From NCBI GenBank assembly GCA_023255415.1, contig JALRIN010000029.1, positions 1 through 38,766 of the forward strand: DNA of 38,766 bases, written 5' to 3'. The stretch's first letter is position 1. Every line of letters begins with the position of its first letter. Below are positions 22,146 to 31,295 of this stretch, piece after piece. The position numbers and the translations under genes were made by a program. This stretch comes from Cypionkella sp. Its GTDB lineage: Bacteria > Pseudomonadota > Alphaproteobacteria > Rhodobacterales > Rhodobacteraceae. A model generated the notes under the pieces. The model did no database searches, was not told the origin of the DNA, and saw nothing but the letters and a program-made list of their open reading frames with translations.

Positions 22146-23796
22146 CTCCATGACGCCAAACCCCTATAACACCGATCTGGACCGCAATCCGGCCAATCAC
22201 CAACCCCTGACGCCGCTGACCTTTCTAGAGCGTGCGGCCTCGGTGTTTCCCGACCACACTGCGATTGTGCATGGAACGATGCGGCGCAGCTATGCCAGCT
22301 TTTACCGGCGGGCGCGGCAGCTTGGCTCGGCTTTGGTGCAACTGGGTATCGGGCGGGGCGAGACGGTCTCGGCGCTTTTGGCAAATACGCCTGCGATGTT
22401 GGAATGCCATTACGGCGTGCCGATGTGTGGCGCGGTGCTGCATTCGATTAACACCCGTCTGGATGCCGCAATCATCGCCTTTCAACTGGATCACGCCATG
22501 GCGCGCGTGGTGATCGCAGACCGCGAGTTCATGCCGCTGCTGCAACAAGCCTTGGCGCTGGCCAAGGTGAAGCCGGTTGTGATCCAATATGATGACCCCG
22601 AATTTGACGGGCCGCAGGCCGAAACTGATGCCATGGACTACGAGGCATTTTTGGCCGGGGGTGATGCCGATTACGCTTGGTTGATGCCGGATGATGAATG
22701 GGATGCGATCTCGATCAACTACACCTCTGGCACCACGGGCGACCCTAAGGGTGTGGTGTCGCATCACCGGGGTGCCTATCTTTTGGCGCAGGGCAATGCG
22801 CTGACGGCCTCGATGCCGAAACATGCGGTTTATCTTTGGACGCTGCCGATGTTTCATTGCAACGGCTGGTGCTTTCCCTGGACGCTGTCGGCGATCATCG
22901 GCACCCATATCTGCCTGCGTCAGGTGCGGGCCGAACCGATTTGGGCGGCGCTTGCAGATGAACGGGTCACCCATCTTTGCGGCGCGCCGATTGTGATGTC
23001 GCTGATGATTGCGGCGCCCCAAACCGCCAAGCGCAGCTTAACCCATCAGGTGCAGTTCTTTACCGCCGCAGCGCCGCCGCCCGAAAAGCTGTTGGCCGAG
23101 ATGAAGGCGGCGGGCTTTGATGTCACCCATCTGTATGGGCTGACCGAAACCTATGGCCCTGCGGTGGTAAATGACTGGCACGACAGCTGGTCTGCCCTGC
23201 CGCTTGACCGTCAGGCGGCGCTGAAATCGCGGCAGGGTGTGCGCTATTTGCCGCTCGAGCAGCTGGACGTGCTGAACCCCGAAACCCTGCTGCCGGTGCC
23301 GCGCGATGGCCAGACCATGGGCGAGGTGATGTTTCGTGGTAATGTCGTGATGAAGGGATATTTCCGCAACCCAAAGGCGACGCAAGCAGCCTTTGCTGGT
23401 GGCTGGTTCCATTCCGGCGATCTGGGCGTGCGACATCCCGACGGCTATATCCAGCTTAAGGACCGATCCAAGGATGTGATCATCTCGGGAGGCGAGAATA
23501 TCTCGTCGATCGAGGTTGAAGAGGCGCTCTATCGCCACCCTGCCGTTGCCGTGGCCGCCGTGGTGGCGATGCCGCATCCGAAATGGGGCGAAACCCCCTG
23601 CGCCTTTATCGAGCTGGCCCCCGGACAGGAGGCCGATGCCGCAGATCTAAAGGCTTGGTGCCGCAAAGAGCTTGCCGCCTATAAGGTGCCGGGGTGGTTT
23701 GTGTTCACGGTCATTCCCAGAACTTCGACCGGAAAGATCCAGAAATTTGTGCTGCGGGATCAGGCAAAGTCTTTTTCGACTGATCCCGCGCCATAA
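22138..23796 (+). CDS. Acyl-CoA synthetase (DmdB-like, medium-chain/methylmercaptopropionate type)
   Basis: A 552-residue AMP-dependent ligase. The P-loop motif YTSGTTGDPKGVV, MFHCNGWCFPW, LYGLTETYGPAVVNDWHDSW, GWFHSGDLGVRHPDGYIQLKDRSKD and the C-terminal catalytic lysine region PRTSTGKIQKFVLR are all present. The WHxxW/FHCNGW pattern is typical of the group including DmdB. I used the ATG at 22138, which overlaps the upstream stop; a second ATG lies at 22150. It would activate an acid such as methylmercaptopropionate to its CoA ester. It is the final gene of the operon and convergent with the VIT gene 24 bp away. Confidence 0.88.
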   Translation: MSDSMTPNPYNTDLDRNPANHQPLTPLTFLERAASVFPDHTAIVHGTMRRSYASFYRRARQLGSALVQLGIGRGETVSALLANTPAMLECHYGVPMCGAVLHSINTRLDAAIIAFQLDHAMARVVIADREFMPLLQQALALAKVKPVVIQYDDPEFDGPQAETDAMDYEAFLAGGDADYAWLMPDDEWDAISINYTSGTTGDPKGVVSHHRGAYLLAQGNALTASMPKHAVYLWTLPMFHCNGWCFPWTLSAIIGTHICLRQVRAEPIWAALADERVTHLCGAPIVMSLMIAAPQTAKRSLTHQVQFFTAAAPPPEKLLAEMKAAGFDVTHLYGLTETYGPAVVNDWHDSWSALPLDRQAALKSRQGVRYLPLEQLDVLNPETLLPVPRDGQTMGEVMFRGNVVMKGYFRNPKATQAAFAGGWFHSGDLGVRHPDGYIQLKDRSKDVIISGGENISSIEVEEALYRHPAVAVAAVVAMPHPKWGETPCAFIELAPGQEADAADLKAWCRKELAAYKVPGWFVFTVIPRTSTGKIQKFVLRDQAKSFSTDPAP

Positions 23797-23820
23797 GGTT
23801 TGATCTGGGCAGAGGCGCGC

Positions 23821-24528
23821 TTAGACGCTGATGCCGAACAGCCAGCCGACTCCGGCCGTAATCGCCATTGCCGCAGCGCCCCAGAACAACACCCGCGCTG
23901 TCGCTGGCAGTTTTGGCGCGCCCCCAACATGGGCACCAAGTGCGCCCAGGCCTGCAAGGCAGATCAGGGTTGAGACGACCACAGTCGGGATGATGGCATT
24001 GCTGGGAGCCAAAACTGCGGCAGCAAGCGGCAGAGCAGCCGCGAGGGTAAAGGTCAGGCCAGAGGCAAGCGCTGCCTGCATCGGGTTGGCCGCATGCACC
24101 TCTGACAGGCCCAACTCATCGCGCACATGTGCAGCCAAGGCGTCTTTTTCTGTCAGTTCCCGCGCAACCAACGCTGCCGTTGCCGCAGACAGTCCCCGCG
24201 ATTCGTAGATCGAGGCCAGTTCGGCCTCTTCGGCGGCAGGTGTATCGATCAGCGCCTGTTTTTCGCGCGCAATATCAGCGCGCTCGGTATCAGATTGCGA
24301 GCTGACCGAGACATATTCGCCCGCCGCCATCGACATCGCCCCGGCAGCCAAACCGGCAGCACCGGCCACCAAAATCGCCGCAGGGCTTGGGTCTGCCGCT
24401 GCGACGCCGACAATCAACGACGACACCGAAACGATGCCATCATTCGCCCCCAAAACCGCCGCACGCAGCCAGCCAGTGCGATTGACGAAATGCAATTCCT
24501 CATGGGCAGATGCAAACGGCTGAGACAT
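23821..24528 (-). CDS. VIT1/CCC1-family Fe2+/Mn2+ transporter
   Basis: A 235-residue membrane protein. N-terminal HEELHFVNRTGWLRAAVLGANDGIVSVSSL and the central AAGEYVSVSSQSDTERADI are signatures of the vacuolar iron transporter family (longer run not quoted in full). The metal-binding domain between membrane helices has E-rich segments (EEAELASIYE, ARELTEKDALAAHVRDELG). Four to five hydrophobic segments follow the usual order. It probably exports iron or manganese from the cytosol. It is a single gene, convergent with the acyl-CoA ligase gene. Confidence 0.92.
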   Translation of the reverse strand: MSQPFASAHEELHFVNRTGWLRAAVLGANDGIVSVSSLIVGVAAADPSPAAILVAGAAGLAAGAMSMAAGEYVSVSSQSDTERADIAREKQALIDTPAAEEAELASIYESRGLSAATAALVARELTEKDALAAHVRDELGLSEVHAANPMQAALASGLTFTLAAALPLAAAVLAPSNAIIPTVVVSTLICLAGLGALGAHVGGAPKLPATARVLFWGAAAMAITAGVGWLFGISV

Positions 24529-24771
24529 TGGAAACTCCTGTGATCGAAGCAGCCGTTACGGCCTTTTCGGGGCAAAACTGATCAAGATGCGAAGGCATAG
24601 GCTTACCACTCGATGCGGGCAAGTCCTTTGCTCCGGGCTAGGCATTTGCACACGTGATGGCAAGCCCCAGCCCAGCGCAGGCGCTTTGCAAACAACCGCC
24701 CGCTGCTTATTTGCTTTCACAAGCTCGGCAGAGCCTGTAAGCATCGCAATCTTTGCAGTTTGGGACAGATC

Positions 24772-25317
24772 ATGGCGCAAAATGCCACCATTTATAAAGT
24801 CGAGCTTTCGGTCTCTGACATGGATCGTCACTATTACGAGACCCACAAGCTGACCGTCGCAAAGCATCCCTCAGAAACCGACGAACGATTGATGCTGCGC
24901 CTGATTGCCTTTGCGCTTAATGCCCATGAAAGCCTTGAAATGACCAAGGGCTTATCGACCGATGACGAGCCCGACATTTGGCAAAAAAGCCTGAGTGGCG
25001 AGCTGGATGTCTGGGTGGCGCTTGGTCTTCCCAGTGAAAAGGTGATGCGTCAGTCCTGCAGCAAAGCGGGTAAAGTGGTCGTTTATGCCTATGGCGGCAG
25101 ACCGGCCGAAATTTGGTGGGATAAGAACAAGAACAGCACCACCCGTTTTGAAAACCTTCAGGTGGTCAGTTTTTCCGAAAAAGACAGCAGCGCGCTGGCG
25201 CAACTGGCAAGCCGTGCAATGCGGCTGCAAGTTAATATTCAAGACGGCGATCTGATGGTAAGTGTGGGCGATAGCGTCCTCTATCTGACGCCGCAAAACT
25301 GGAAAACTGCGGCCTAA
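24772..25317 (+). CDS. yaeQ: YaeQ family protein
   Basis: A 181-residue protein matching YaeQ across its length: ATIYKVELSVSDMDRHYYE, TLTVAKHPSETDERLMLRL-like region (seen as KLTVAKHPSETDERLMLRLI), SGELDVWVALGLPSEK, VVVYAYGGRPAEIWWDKN and LTPQNWKTAA at the end. The fold resembles PD-(D/E)XK nucleases; the function is not established. The start is the ATG at 24772. It is probably monocistronic; the 243 bp upstream show no gene. Confidence 0.93.
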   Translation: MAQNATIYKVELSVSDMDRHYYETHKLTVAKHPSETDERLMLRLIAFALNAHESLEMTKGLSTDDEPDIWQKSLSGELDVWVALGLPSEKVMRQSCSKAGKVVVYAYGGRPAEIWWDKNKNSTTRFENLQVVSFSEKDSSALAQLASRAMRLQVNIQDGDLMVSVGDSVLYLTPQNWKTAA

Positions 25318-25396
25318 GGCACCTGGCCTGTGGCGCCTTGGCGGGCGGGCGGTTGGGTTAAACCTTGGCAGGTGTGATGGATAGGCCCGCTTTGGA

Positions 25397-26854
25397 TCAA
25401 CGCGCCTTCACAAGCGCCTTGGCCCAGCGCGCCCTTGCGTCTTGGCGCTGATCTGCTGACAGCCTTGGATCAAACCCTGACATGGCAGCAGCTCTATCGG
25501 CCTCAAGGTCAACCGGCCGGTTCAGCGCCATGGCCGCCACACCGATTGCGCCAATCTCGGCAATATCCGAGCGCAGCACCCGCCGGCCCAGACAATCAGC
25601 CTGCAACTGCATCAGGAAATCATTGGCCGAGCCGCCACCATCGGCGCGCAGCTCTGCGATCTGTGACCCAATATCCTGCTCCATTGCGTCAAACACATCG
25701 GCGATCTGATGCGCGATTGCCTCGAAACTGGCTCGCGCCAGATGTGCTTTGGTTGTGGCATGTGTCATGCCGGTGATCGTGCCCGTGGCGTGATCGTCCC
25801 AATGCGGCGCTCCAAGACCTGCTAGCGCTGGCACAAAGCTGACGCCACCGCTGTCAGCCACGCTTTGCGCCAGCCGCGACAAGGCTTGCACATCACTCAG
25901 GCCCAAGATCTCGCTCATAAAGGCGGCGGCTTGTGCTGAAACGGTGATATTGCCTTCCAAGGCATAGGCGGTGCCGTCGCGGGTTGTCCAAGCGATGGTG
26001 CCCGACAGCCCCGATTTTGAGGCAACCCGCTGCGGTGCCAGGGTCATCAGCGACGATCCGGTGCCATAGGTGGCTTTCACAGCACCCGGACCGCGCACTC
26101 CGTGTCCGTAAAGCGCTGCATGGCTGTCACCCATCATCGCCAAAATCGGGATGCCCGCGGGCAAGTCTGAGACCGAGGCAGCAGTCTGGCCAAACTGGCT
26201 GTCCGAGGGCAGCGGCTTTGGCAAACAGGTCAGCGGCACGGCGTAAAGATCACAAAGCTGAGAGCTAAAGACCAGCGTTTCGGTATGAAACAACTGCGTG
26301 CGCGCGGCGTTGGAATGATCGGTGGCAAAGGCCGCACCCGCAGTTAAATTCCACAACAGCCAGCTGTCCACAGTGCCCGCCCGCAGATGGCCAGAGTTTG
26401 CAAGATGCTGTGCGCCCTGCACATTTTGCAGCACCCAAGCCAGTTTAGAGGCGGGAAACAGCGGGTTAATCGCCAACCCCGTCGCCGCAACCACCGCGTC
26501 GTTATGGCCTGCCGCCACAAGCGACTCGCAGGCAGCGGCAGTGCGGCGGCATTGCCACAGGATCGCAGGGCAGATCGGCTGGCCGCTGCGCGCATCCCAA
26601 ACCACGAGGGTTTCACGCTGATTGGCAATGGCGATTGCGTCAATTTTTGCCTCGGTCTGCGCGATAATCTGGGCAATGACGGTCTGAACTGACCGCCAGA
26701 TCTCGGTTGCCGATTGTTCGGCCCAGCTGGGCTGCGGATAGCTGGTCGCAAGCGGGCAAGACGCCCGCGCCAGCACAGCGCCGGTTTCGCTGACCAATAG
26801 CGCTTTGGTGTTGGTCGTGCCCTGATCAATCGCCAAAACCTGCCTGTCGGTCAT
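25397..26854 (-). CDS. FGGY-family sugar kinase (candidate ketopentose/apulose kinase)
   Basis: A 485-residue kinase. The N-terminal ATPase motif is LAIDQGTTNTKALLVSE. Others are AIANQRETLVVWD, the catalytic region MMGDSHAALYGHGV, KATYGTGSSLM and the C-terminal LRADGGGSANDFLMQLQADC, all standard FGGY. It resembles the glycerol and xylulose kinase branches and cannot be assigned a sugar by eye. It overlaps the transketolase C-subunit gene (ATGA) and is last in the operon. In that context it would phosphorylate the ketose made by the isomerase to feed the transketolase. Confidence 0.9.
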   Translation of the reverse strand: MTDRQVLAIDQGTTNTKALLVSETGAVLARASCPLATSYPQPSWAEQSATEIWRSVQTVIAQIIAQTEAKIDAIAIANQRETLVVWDARSGQPICPAILWQCRRTAAACESLVAAGHNDAVVAATGLAINPLFPASKLAWVLQNVQGAQHLANSGHLRAGTVDSWLLWNLTAGAAFATDHSNAARTQLFHTETLVFSSQLCDLYAVPLTCLPKPLPSDSQFGQTAASVSDLPAGIPILAMMGDSHAALYGHGVRGPGAVKATYGTGSSLMTLAPQRVASKSGLSGTIAWTTRDGTAYALEGNITVSAQAAAFMSEILGLSDVQALSRLAQSVADSGGVSFVPALAGLGAPHWDDHATGTITGMTHATTKAHLARASFEAIAHQIADVFDAMEQDIGSQIAELRADGGGSANDFLMQLQADCLGRRVLRSDIAEIGAIGVAAMALNRPVDLEADRAAAMSGFDPRLSADQRQDARARWAKALVKAR

Positions 26855-27813
26855 CTGCGCGCCCGTCCGATCGCGCGGCCTGCGGCTGCGGCAATGCCCT
26901 GGGGTGACAGGCCAAATTCGTTGAACAGCCAATCGACCGAGCCCGTCGGCACAAAGCCGGGAAAGCCAAGACGTTCGACAGGCACGGCGTGATGCGCGGC
27001 GGTCAGCTCGGCGATAGCGCCGCCCAAGCCACCGCGGATTACGGCTTCCTCGACCGTGACGATTGCCCCGGTTTCACGCGCAGCCGCCAGAACCGCCGCC
27101 TCATCCAGCGGGTTCAGGGTCGCCATATTCAACACCCGCGCCGAAACGCCACTTGCCTGCAACAGCGCAGCAGCTGCAACCGCAAGATGAACCGTGGTGC
27201 CACAGGCAATCAGCGTCACATCAGACCCCTCGCGCAAAAGCTCGGCTTGACCGATACGAAACACCCGATTTGCGATTTGAAGATCGGGCACCGGCATCCG
27301 TGACAGCCGCAAATAGACCGGCCCCTGATGCGCCGCCGCCCATTTGACGGCCTCGGCGGTTTCCCAAGCATCCGCAGGGGTTATGATGGTCAGGTTGTTA
27401 AACACCCGCAGCCAGGCAAGATCCTCGATCGAATGATGCGTCGGCCCCAATTCACCATAAGCCACGCCCGAAGATTGCCCGACCAGCTTTACGTTGAAAT
27501 CAGCATAGACGACATCGGCCTTGATCTGTTCCAAGGCACGCCCGGTCAAAAAGCACCCCGCCGCTGAAACAAACGGGATCCGCCCACCATTGGCAAGCCC
27601 AGCACTGACGCCGACCATGCATTGCTCGGCGATGCCAACATTGATCAGCCGGTCGGGAAAGTTTTTCTGAAAGCCTCCCAGCTTTGAAGAGCCGACCGAG
27701 TCGTTGACGACAGCGACGATCCGATCATCTGCGGCGGCCAAAGCTTCCAGCGTGCTGGCCCAAGCCTCACGACAATCAAAAAAGCCCAGCGGTGCGGGGG
27801 TAGGAGCCGACAT
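26851..27813 (-). CDS. Transketolase, C-terminal (pyrimidine/C) subunit
   Basis: A 320-residue subunit of a split transketolase. NVGIAEQCMVGVSAGLANGG carries the catalytic glutamate contacting thiamine diphosphate. GPTHHSIEDLAWLRVFNNLT and TVEEAVIRGGLGGAI fit the central and C-terminal domains. The gene overlaps both neighbours, so subunits and kinase are made together. Split transketolases of this arrangement are used by the D-apulose-4-phosphate pathway and the sulfoquinovose transketolase pathway. The sugar here is inferred, not shown. Confidence 0.92.
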   Translation of the reverse strand: MSAPTPAPLGFFDCREAWASTLEALAAADDRIVAVVNDSVGSSKLGGFQKNFPDRLINVGIAEQCMVGVSAGLANGGRIPFVSAAGCFLTGRALEQIKADVVYADFNVKLVGQSSGVAYGELGPTHHSIEDLAWLRVFNNLTIITPADAWETAEAVKWAAAHQGPVYLRLSRMPVPDLQIANRVFRIGQAELLREGSDVTLIACGTTVHLAVAAAALLQASGVSARVLNMATLNPLDEAAVLAAARETGAIVTVEEAVIRGGLGGAIAELTAAHHAVPVERLGFPGFVPTGSVDWLFNEFGLSPQGIAAAAGRAIGRARR

Positions 27814-28637
27814 CAGATCAGTTCCTTCATGGCAATCGCAAGGTGATCATCATTGGGAACGCCGTGGTGCCAGCTTGCCTTATTTTCCATAAAGGACACG
27901 CCTTTGCCTTTGATTGTATTGGCAATAATCGCGCGGGGCTTGCCGTTTGGCACCGCAGACAGCGCCGCAAGCAAAACCGCAGGGTCGTGGCCATCCAGCA
28001 TCTGCACCTCCCAGCCAAAGGCCTCGAACTTTTTATCAAGCGGGTCCAGCGCGTTGGTGTCTTCGGTGCCGGCCCCCTGTTGCAGCCGATTTCGATCGAC
28101 GATCCATGTCAGATTGGCCAGTTTGCGGTGACCCGCCGTCATCGCGGCCTCCCAATTCGAACCTTCTTGCAACTCGCCGTCGCCTGTCAGCACAAAGACG
28201 CGGTAGCTGGCAGCGGTGATCTGTCCGGCAATCGCAATGCCGGTGGCAACCGGCAGGCCGTGGCCCAAGGGTCCGGTGTTGGTTTCCACCCCCGGCAGAT
28301 AGGTCCGATTGGGGTGGCCATTCAGGTTGGACCGCGGCTGCATATAGGTCGCAAGCCAGCTTTCAGGGAAATAGCCTGCGGCACAAAGCGCCGTGTAAAG
28401 CGCGCCGGTGGCATGGCCTTTTGACAGAATAAAGCGGTCGCGATCAGCCCGCTTTGGCTGCGCCGGATCATAGGACATCACGCCAAAATACAGCGTCGCA
28501 AGGATGTCTATCGCAGAGAAATCACCACCCAGATGGCCCAATTGCGCCTGATGCACCATTTGAAACGCACGCCTGCGCATCCACAGGGCTTTTTGCCGGA
28601 TGATCGTGACGGCCTCGTTCTGCAAGGTCATTTCCAT
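27813..28637 (-). CDS. Transketolase, N-terminal (PP-domain) subunit
   Basis: A subunit of about 274 residues with the thiamine diphosphate domain. HLGGDFSAIDILATLYFG, SKGHATGALYTALCAAGYF, GPLGHGLPVATGIAIAG and the TPP motif GDGELQEGSNWEAAMTAG (ending in DRNRLQ) are intact. Starts are possible at GTG 28640, ATG 28637 and ATG 28631; I used 28637. It directly follows the isomerase gene, without a gap, and overlaps the C-subunit gene. It is unrelated to the decayed cbbT fragment at 33.8 kb. Confidence 0.92.
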   Translation of the reverse strand: MEMTLQNEAVTIIRQKALWMRRRAFQMVHQAQLGHLGGDFSAIDILATLYFGVMSYDPAQPKRADRDRFILSKGHATGALYTALCAAGYFPESWLATYMQPRSNLNGHPNRTYLPGVETNTGPLGHGLPVATGIAIAGQITAASYRVFVLTGDGELQEGSNWEAAMTAGHRKLANLTWIVDRNRLQQGAGTEDTNALDPLDKKFEAFGWEVQMLDGHDPAVLLAALSAVPNGKPRAIIANTIKGKGVSFMENKASWHHGVPNDDHLAIAMKELI

Positions 28638-28640
28638 CAC

Positions 28641-30107
28641 CTAAAACCGCAAAGGCTGGGTAAGTTTTGCCACCTCGGCTGCGTTGTGGTGGTAGTGCGG
28701 CCAGTTCAGGTAACGGCTTACCGCCTCTTGCACCACATCGGCGTGATGGCCGCGCACCATGGCGACGTGATGCTCAAACCCGTTTTGCGTCACAAAGCGC
28801 ATCAATTCGCGCAAGCGCGCTACATGGGTCACCGCAATGCCGCCATCCATCGGGAAGGGGTCATCGGTAAAATGGCCCTCGCCCAGATAGCATTTCAACG
28901 TGCCAGCCCGATCATCCGACGACAGCCGGAAATAGGTCATCGGACCGGCTTTGACCTTGCCCTTCACCGCGCCAAAACATTTCGACCGGCCAATGCTTTC
29001 GCCCAGAACATCCAGCTCCGAGATTTCAGGGCTATGACCGATAAAGGATTTCGGGAAGTTACCGCAATGCGTGCAGACGCATTTATCAACCTCGTAACCG
29101 TAGTTGTTGTTCCAATCCAAAATTGCCGGCGGCGCGCCCGAAGCCAGCGCCAGCGCATACATCGACAGCGCGCCCATGATATCGACCTCGCAGGCCGAAG
29201 GCATCAACTCTTCGCCCATCATCGACATGGTGACGCAGGTGGCGCAGCCGAAATTATCCTGCAGCGACCGCCAGCATTGAATGGCGCTTGCGTCGCATTC
29301 GTTTTCCTCGATCCAGCGATTGACGGCCAGGGTCCATTTTGCCTGCGTCAGAATTTGCTGCGGTTTGATATGGGCTGGAATGGTGCCATAGGCCTTGATC
29401 TTTTCCATCTTGGCCAGAAGCTCGGGCGCGTCATCCTTGATTTTGCCCGCCGCCGCCATCATTTCCGAAAGATCGACCGTGACAACGGTGATGCCAGAGG
29501 CCTGCAGCAGCTTTTCCGAATAGCGCATGGTCTGAAACGCCCCGGTTCGCGCCCCAATCGCCCCCAGCCGTGCGCCACGCAGGCCGCGCACCGTGCGGCA
29601 GACCCGTGAAAACCGCTCGATATCCGCGCCAAATTCTGCGCCTCCGGTGTCGCAGGTATGCGAGGTGGTTTCCGTAAAGGCCACGCCATATTGCCAAAAG
29701 TTGTTGGTGACAGAAAGCTTGCCGCAAAAGGCATCGCGGCGGCTGTGGATATCGACCTTATCCACCGCGTCATTGCTGGCTTGCAGCAAGATCGGCACGT
29801 TCAGCTTGGCGCGATTGACCAGTTCGGCAATCGCAATTTCATCGCCAAAGTTGGGCAGGCAAATCACCAGACCGTCGATGTCATCGCGATGCGCCTTGAA
29901 ATGCGCGGCGTAAAGCTCGGCATCCGAAATGCTTTGCACAGCACCATTGGCCGTGGCCTCGAAGGGCAGGATGATGGCTTTAATGCCAAGCCGCGCGAAA
30001 TGCGCAAGAACCTCGGTGCGGGCGGTTTGGCAGGGGGCGGGGCTAAAGAAGGCCCGACTGCCGATGACCACGCCCAGCGTTATTTGGCGGCGAATTGTCA
30101 GTGTCAT
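28641..30107 (-). CDS. L-fucose/L-arabinose isomerase-family protein
   Basis: A 488-residue protein with FucI/AraA-like organisation. Probable metal ligands are the Glu in ACEVDIMGALSMYAL, the Asp in LDWNNNYG and the His in RGHHADVV, in the order expected for FucI. The start at 30107 follows a strong AGGAGG. It should interconvert an aldose and a ketose. It is first in a four-gene operon with split transketolase and FGGY kinase, divergent from a DeoR regulator. Published apiose operons use a xylose-isomerase-like enzyme instead, so this would be a different isomerase type or a different sugar. Confidence 0.82.
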   Translation of the reverse strand: MTLTIRRQITLGVVIGSRAFFSPAPCQTARTEVLAHFARLGIKAIILPFEATANGAVQSISDAELYAAHFKAHRDDIDGLVICLPNFGDEIAIAELVNRAKLNVPILLQASNDAVDKVDIHSRRDAFCGKLSVTNNFWQYGVAFTETTSHTCDTGGAEFGADIERFSRVCRTVRGLRGARLGAIGARTGAFQTMRYSEKLLQASGITVVTVDLSEMMAAAGKIKDDAPELLAKMEKIKAYGTIPAHIKPQQILTQAKWTLAVNRWIEENECDASAIQCWRSLQDNFGCATCVTMSMMGEELMPSACEVDIMGALSMYALALASGAPPAILDWNNNYGYEVDKCVCTHCGNFPKSFIGHSPEISELDVLGESIGRSKCFGAVKGKVKAGPMTYFRLSSDDRAGTLKCYLGEGHFTDDPFPMDGGIAVTHVARLRELMRFVTQNGFEHHVAMVRGHHADVVQEAVSRYLNWPHYHHNAAEVAKLTQPLRF

Positions 30108-30152
30108 GAAGCCTCCTACTGGCGGATCCGTAAAGAATCGCACCGTGCTGTC

Positions 30153-30302
30153 TTTCGTTTACTTTCACTTTATGCGGTTTTATCACAAGCCCCTTTCTAT
30201 ATCTGGCAAAACTTTTCCAATCATCGCCTTAAGCATCAAATTATTGGGCAAAAATGGGGTCTTCACGGTCAAAAAGGCCAGTTGAAACGAAAGTAAACAA
30301 AA
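30153..30302. promoter_or_regulatory. Inverted pair of DeoR-type operator sites
   Basis: The motif GAAAGTAAAC(G/A)AAA occurs on the minus strand at 30153-30166 and on the plus strand at 30289-30302, facing opposite ways in the divergent promoter region. DeoR-family sites commonly contain such GAAAGT/CGAAA repeats. The first lies 46 bp upstream of the isomerase start. The rest of 30108-30473 holds no gene. Confidence 0.6.
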
Positions 30303-30473
30303 TCATATGGATGACTTCAACAGTAACGGTCAGCAAAACCACCCAGCAAGGCAGCATGCGGCTTGGAAAATCGCGAAAAGAACCAACAATCGCATGCGCA
30401 TTGCCTTTGATCCATTATCATCTAAAAGCAATCGCAAGCGCCCACAAACCGAGTGGCCAAGAAAGGATGTTCG

Positions 30474-31283
30474 ATGCAGCACCAAGGCCCAGAGAGCCGC
30501 AGCGACAGTCGGGTTGGACTTTTGTCCGAACCCCGCAGACGCCGGATTTTGGAGTGGATTCAGGAAGAGGGTGCCGCCCGCGTGCGCGATCTTGCCCAGG
30601 CCTTTCAGGTCTCGGAGGCGACGATCCGGCAAGACCTTGAACGGCTGGATAAGGAAGGTCTGATCACGCGCGAACATGGTGGTGCGTTTTTGAATGCCGC
30701 CAAGCCTCAGCTTGGCACCATGACGCTGCATCATCAGGAAAACATGGACAAAAAAGCAAAAATTGGTGCTTTGGCCGCAAGCCTTGTTCAAAACAACGAA
30801 ACCATCATTCTTGACGCCGGGACCACCACAACAGAGGTCGCCCTGCGGCTTGTGGGGCGCAAAAACCTGACCGTGATCACCAATGCGCTGAATATTGGCA
30901 TTGTTCTGGGGTCGGTCCCGGGCTTTGCGGTTCACATGCCCGGAGGGCAGTTCAAAGCGCCGACCTTGTCGCTGTCAGGTGATAAATGTGTCGAATATTT
31001 CCGCAGTATTTTCGCCGGCAAGCTGTTTCTGGCAACCGCTGGCGTCTCGCTTGAAACCGGGCTGACCTATCCGAGTTTTGCCGATCTTGAGCTGAAAGAG
31101 GCGATGATCCGGGCGGCAAGCCATGTCTACCTTGTTGCCGATTCCTCGAAAATCAACAAATCCTCGTTCACGCGGCTGGGGTCCTTAGAGGTAGTGCAGA
31201 CCTTTATCACCGATGACGGGATTACTGATGCGGATGCAAAGGCCTTTGAAAGCCGCGGGATTGATCTTTTGATCGCAGAGTAG
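30474..31283 (+). CDS. DeoR/GlpR-family sugar operon regulator
   Basis: A 269-residue regulator. The N-terminal helix-turn-helix is RRRRILEWIQEEGAARVRDL, FQVSEATIRQDLERLDKEGL and the wing TREHGGA. The C-terminal sugar-phosphate (DeoRC) domain contains ILDAGTTTTEVALRL, TVITNALNI and the late YLVADSSKINKSSFTRLGSL. I chose the ATG at 30474 (AAAGGA before it); the frame opens earlier at GTG 30453. It is divergent from the isomerase-transketolase-kinase operon and very likely represses it until a phosphorylated intermediate accumulates. Confidence 0.92.
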   Translation: MQHQGPESRSDSRVGLLSEPRRRRILEWIQEEGAARVRDLAQAFQVSEATIRQDLERLDKEGLITREHGGAFLNAAKPQLGTMTLHHQENMDKKAKIGALAASLVQNNETIILDAGTTTTEVALRLVGRKNLTVITNALNIGIVLGSVPGFAVHMPGGQFKAPTLSLSGDKCVEYFRSIFAGKLFLATAGVSLETGLTYPSFADLELKEAMIRAASHVYLVADSSKINKSSFTRLGSLEVVQTFITDDGITDADAKAFESRGIDLLIAE

Positions 31284-31295
31284 CGGCACGAAATT

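Noticed and set aside
27813..28637. Assignment of the split transketolase as the replacement for decayed cbbT
   Set aside because: It is a two-subunit enzyme inside a separate sugar operon with its own DeoR control, while cbbT is a single-chain type; no evidence links it to the Calvin cycle.
28533..29609. 358-codon plus-strand open frame
   Set aside because: It is antisense to the FucI-like isomerase and transketolase genes, has no family features, and arises from codon bias.
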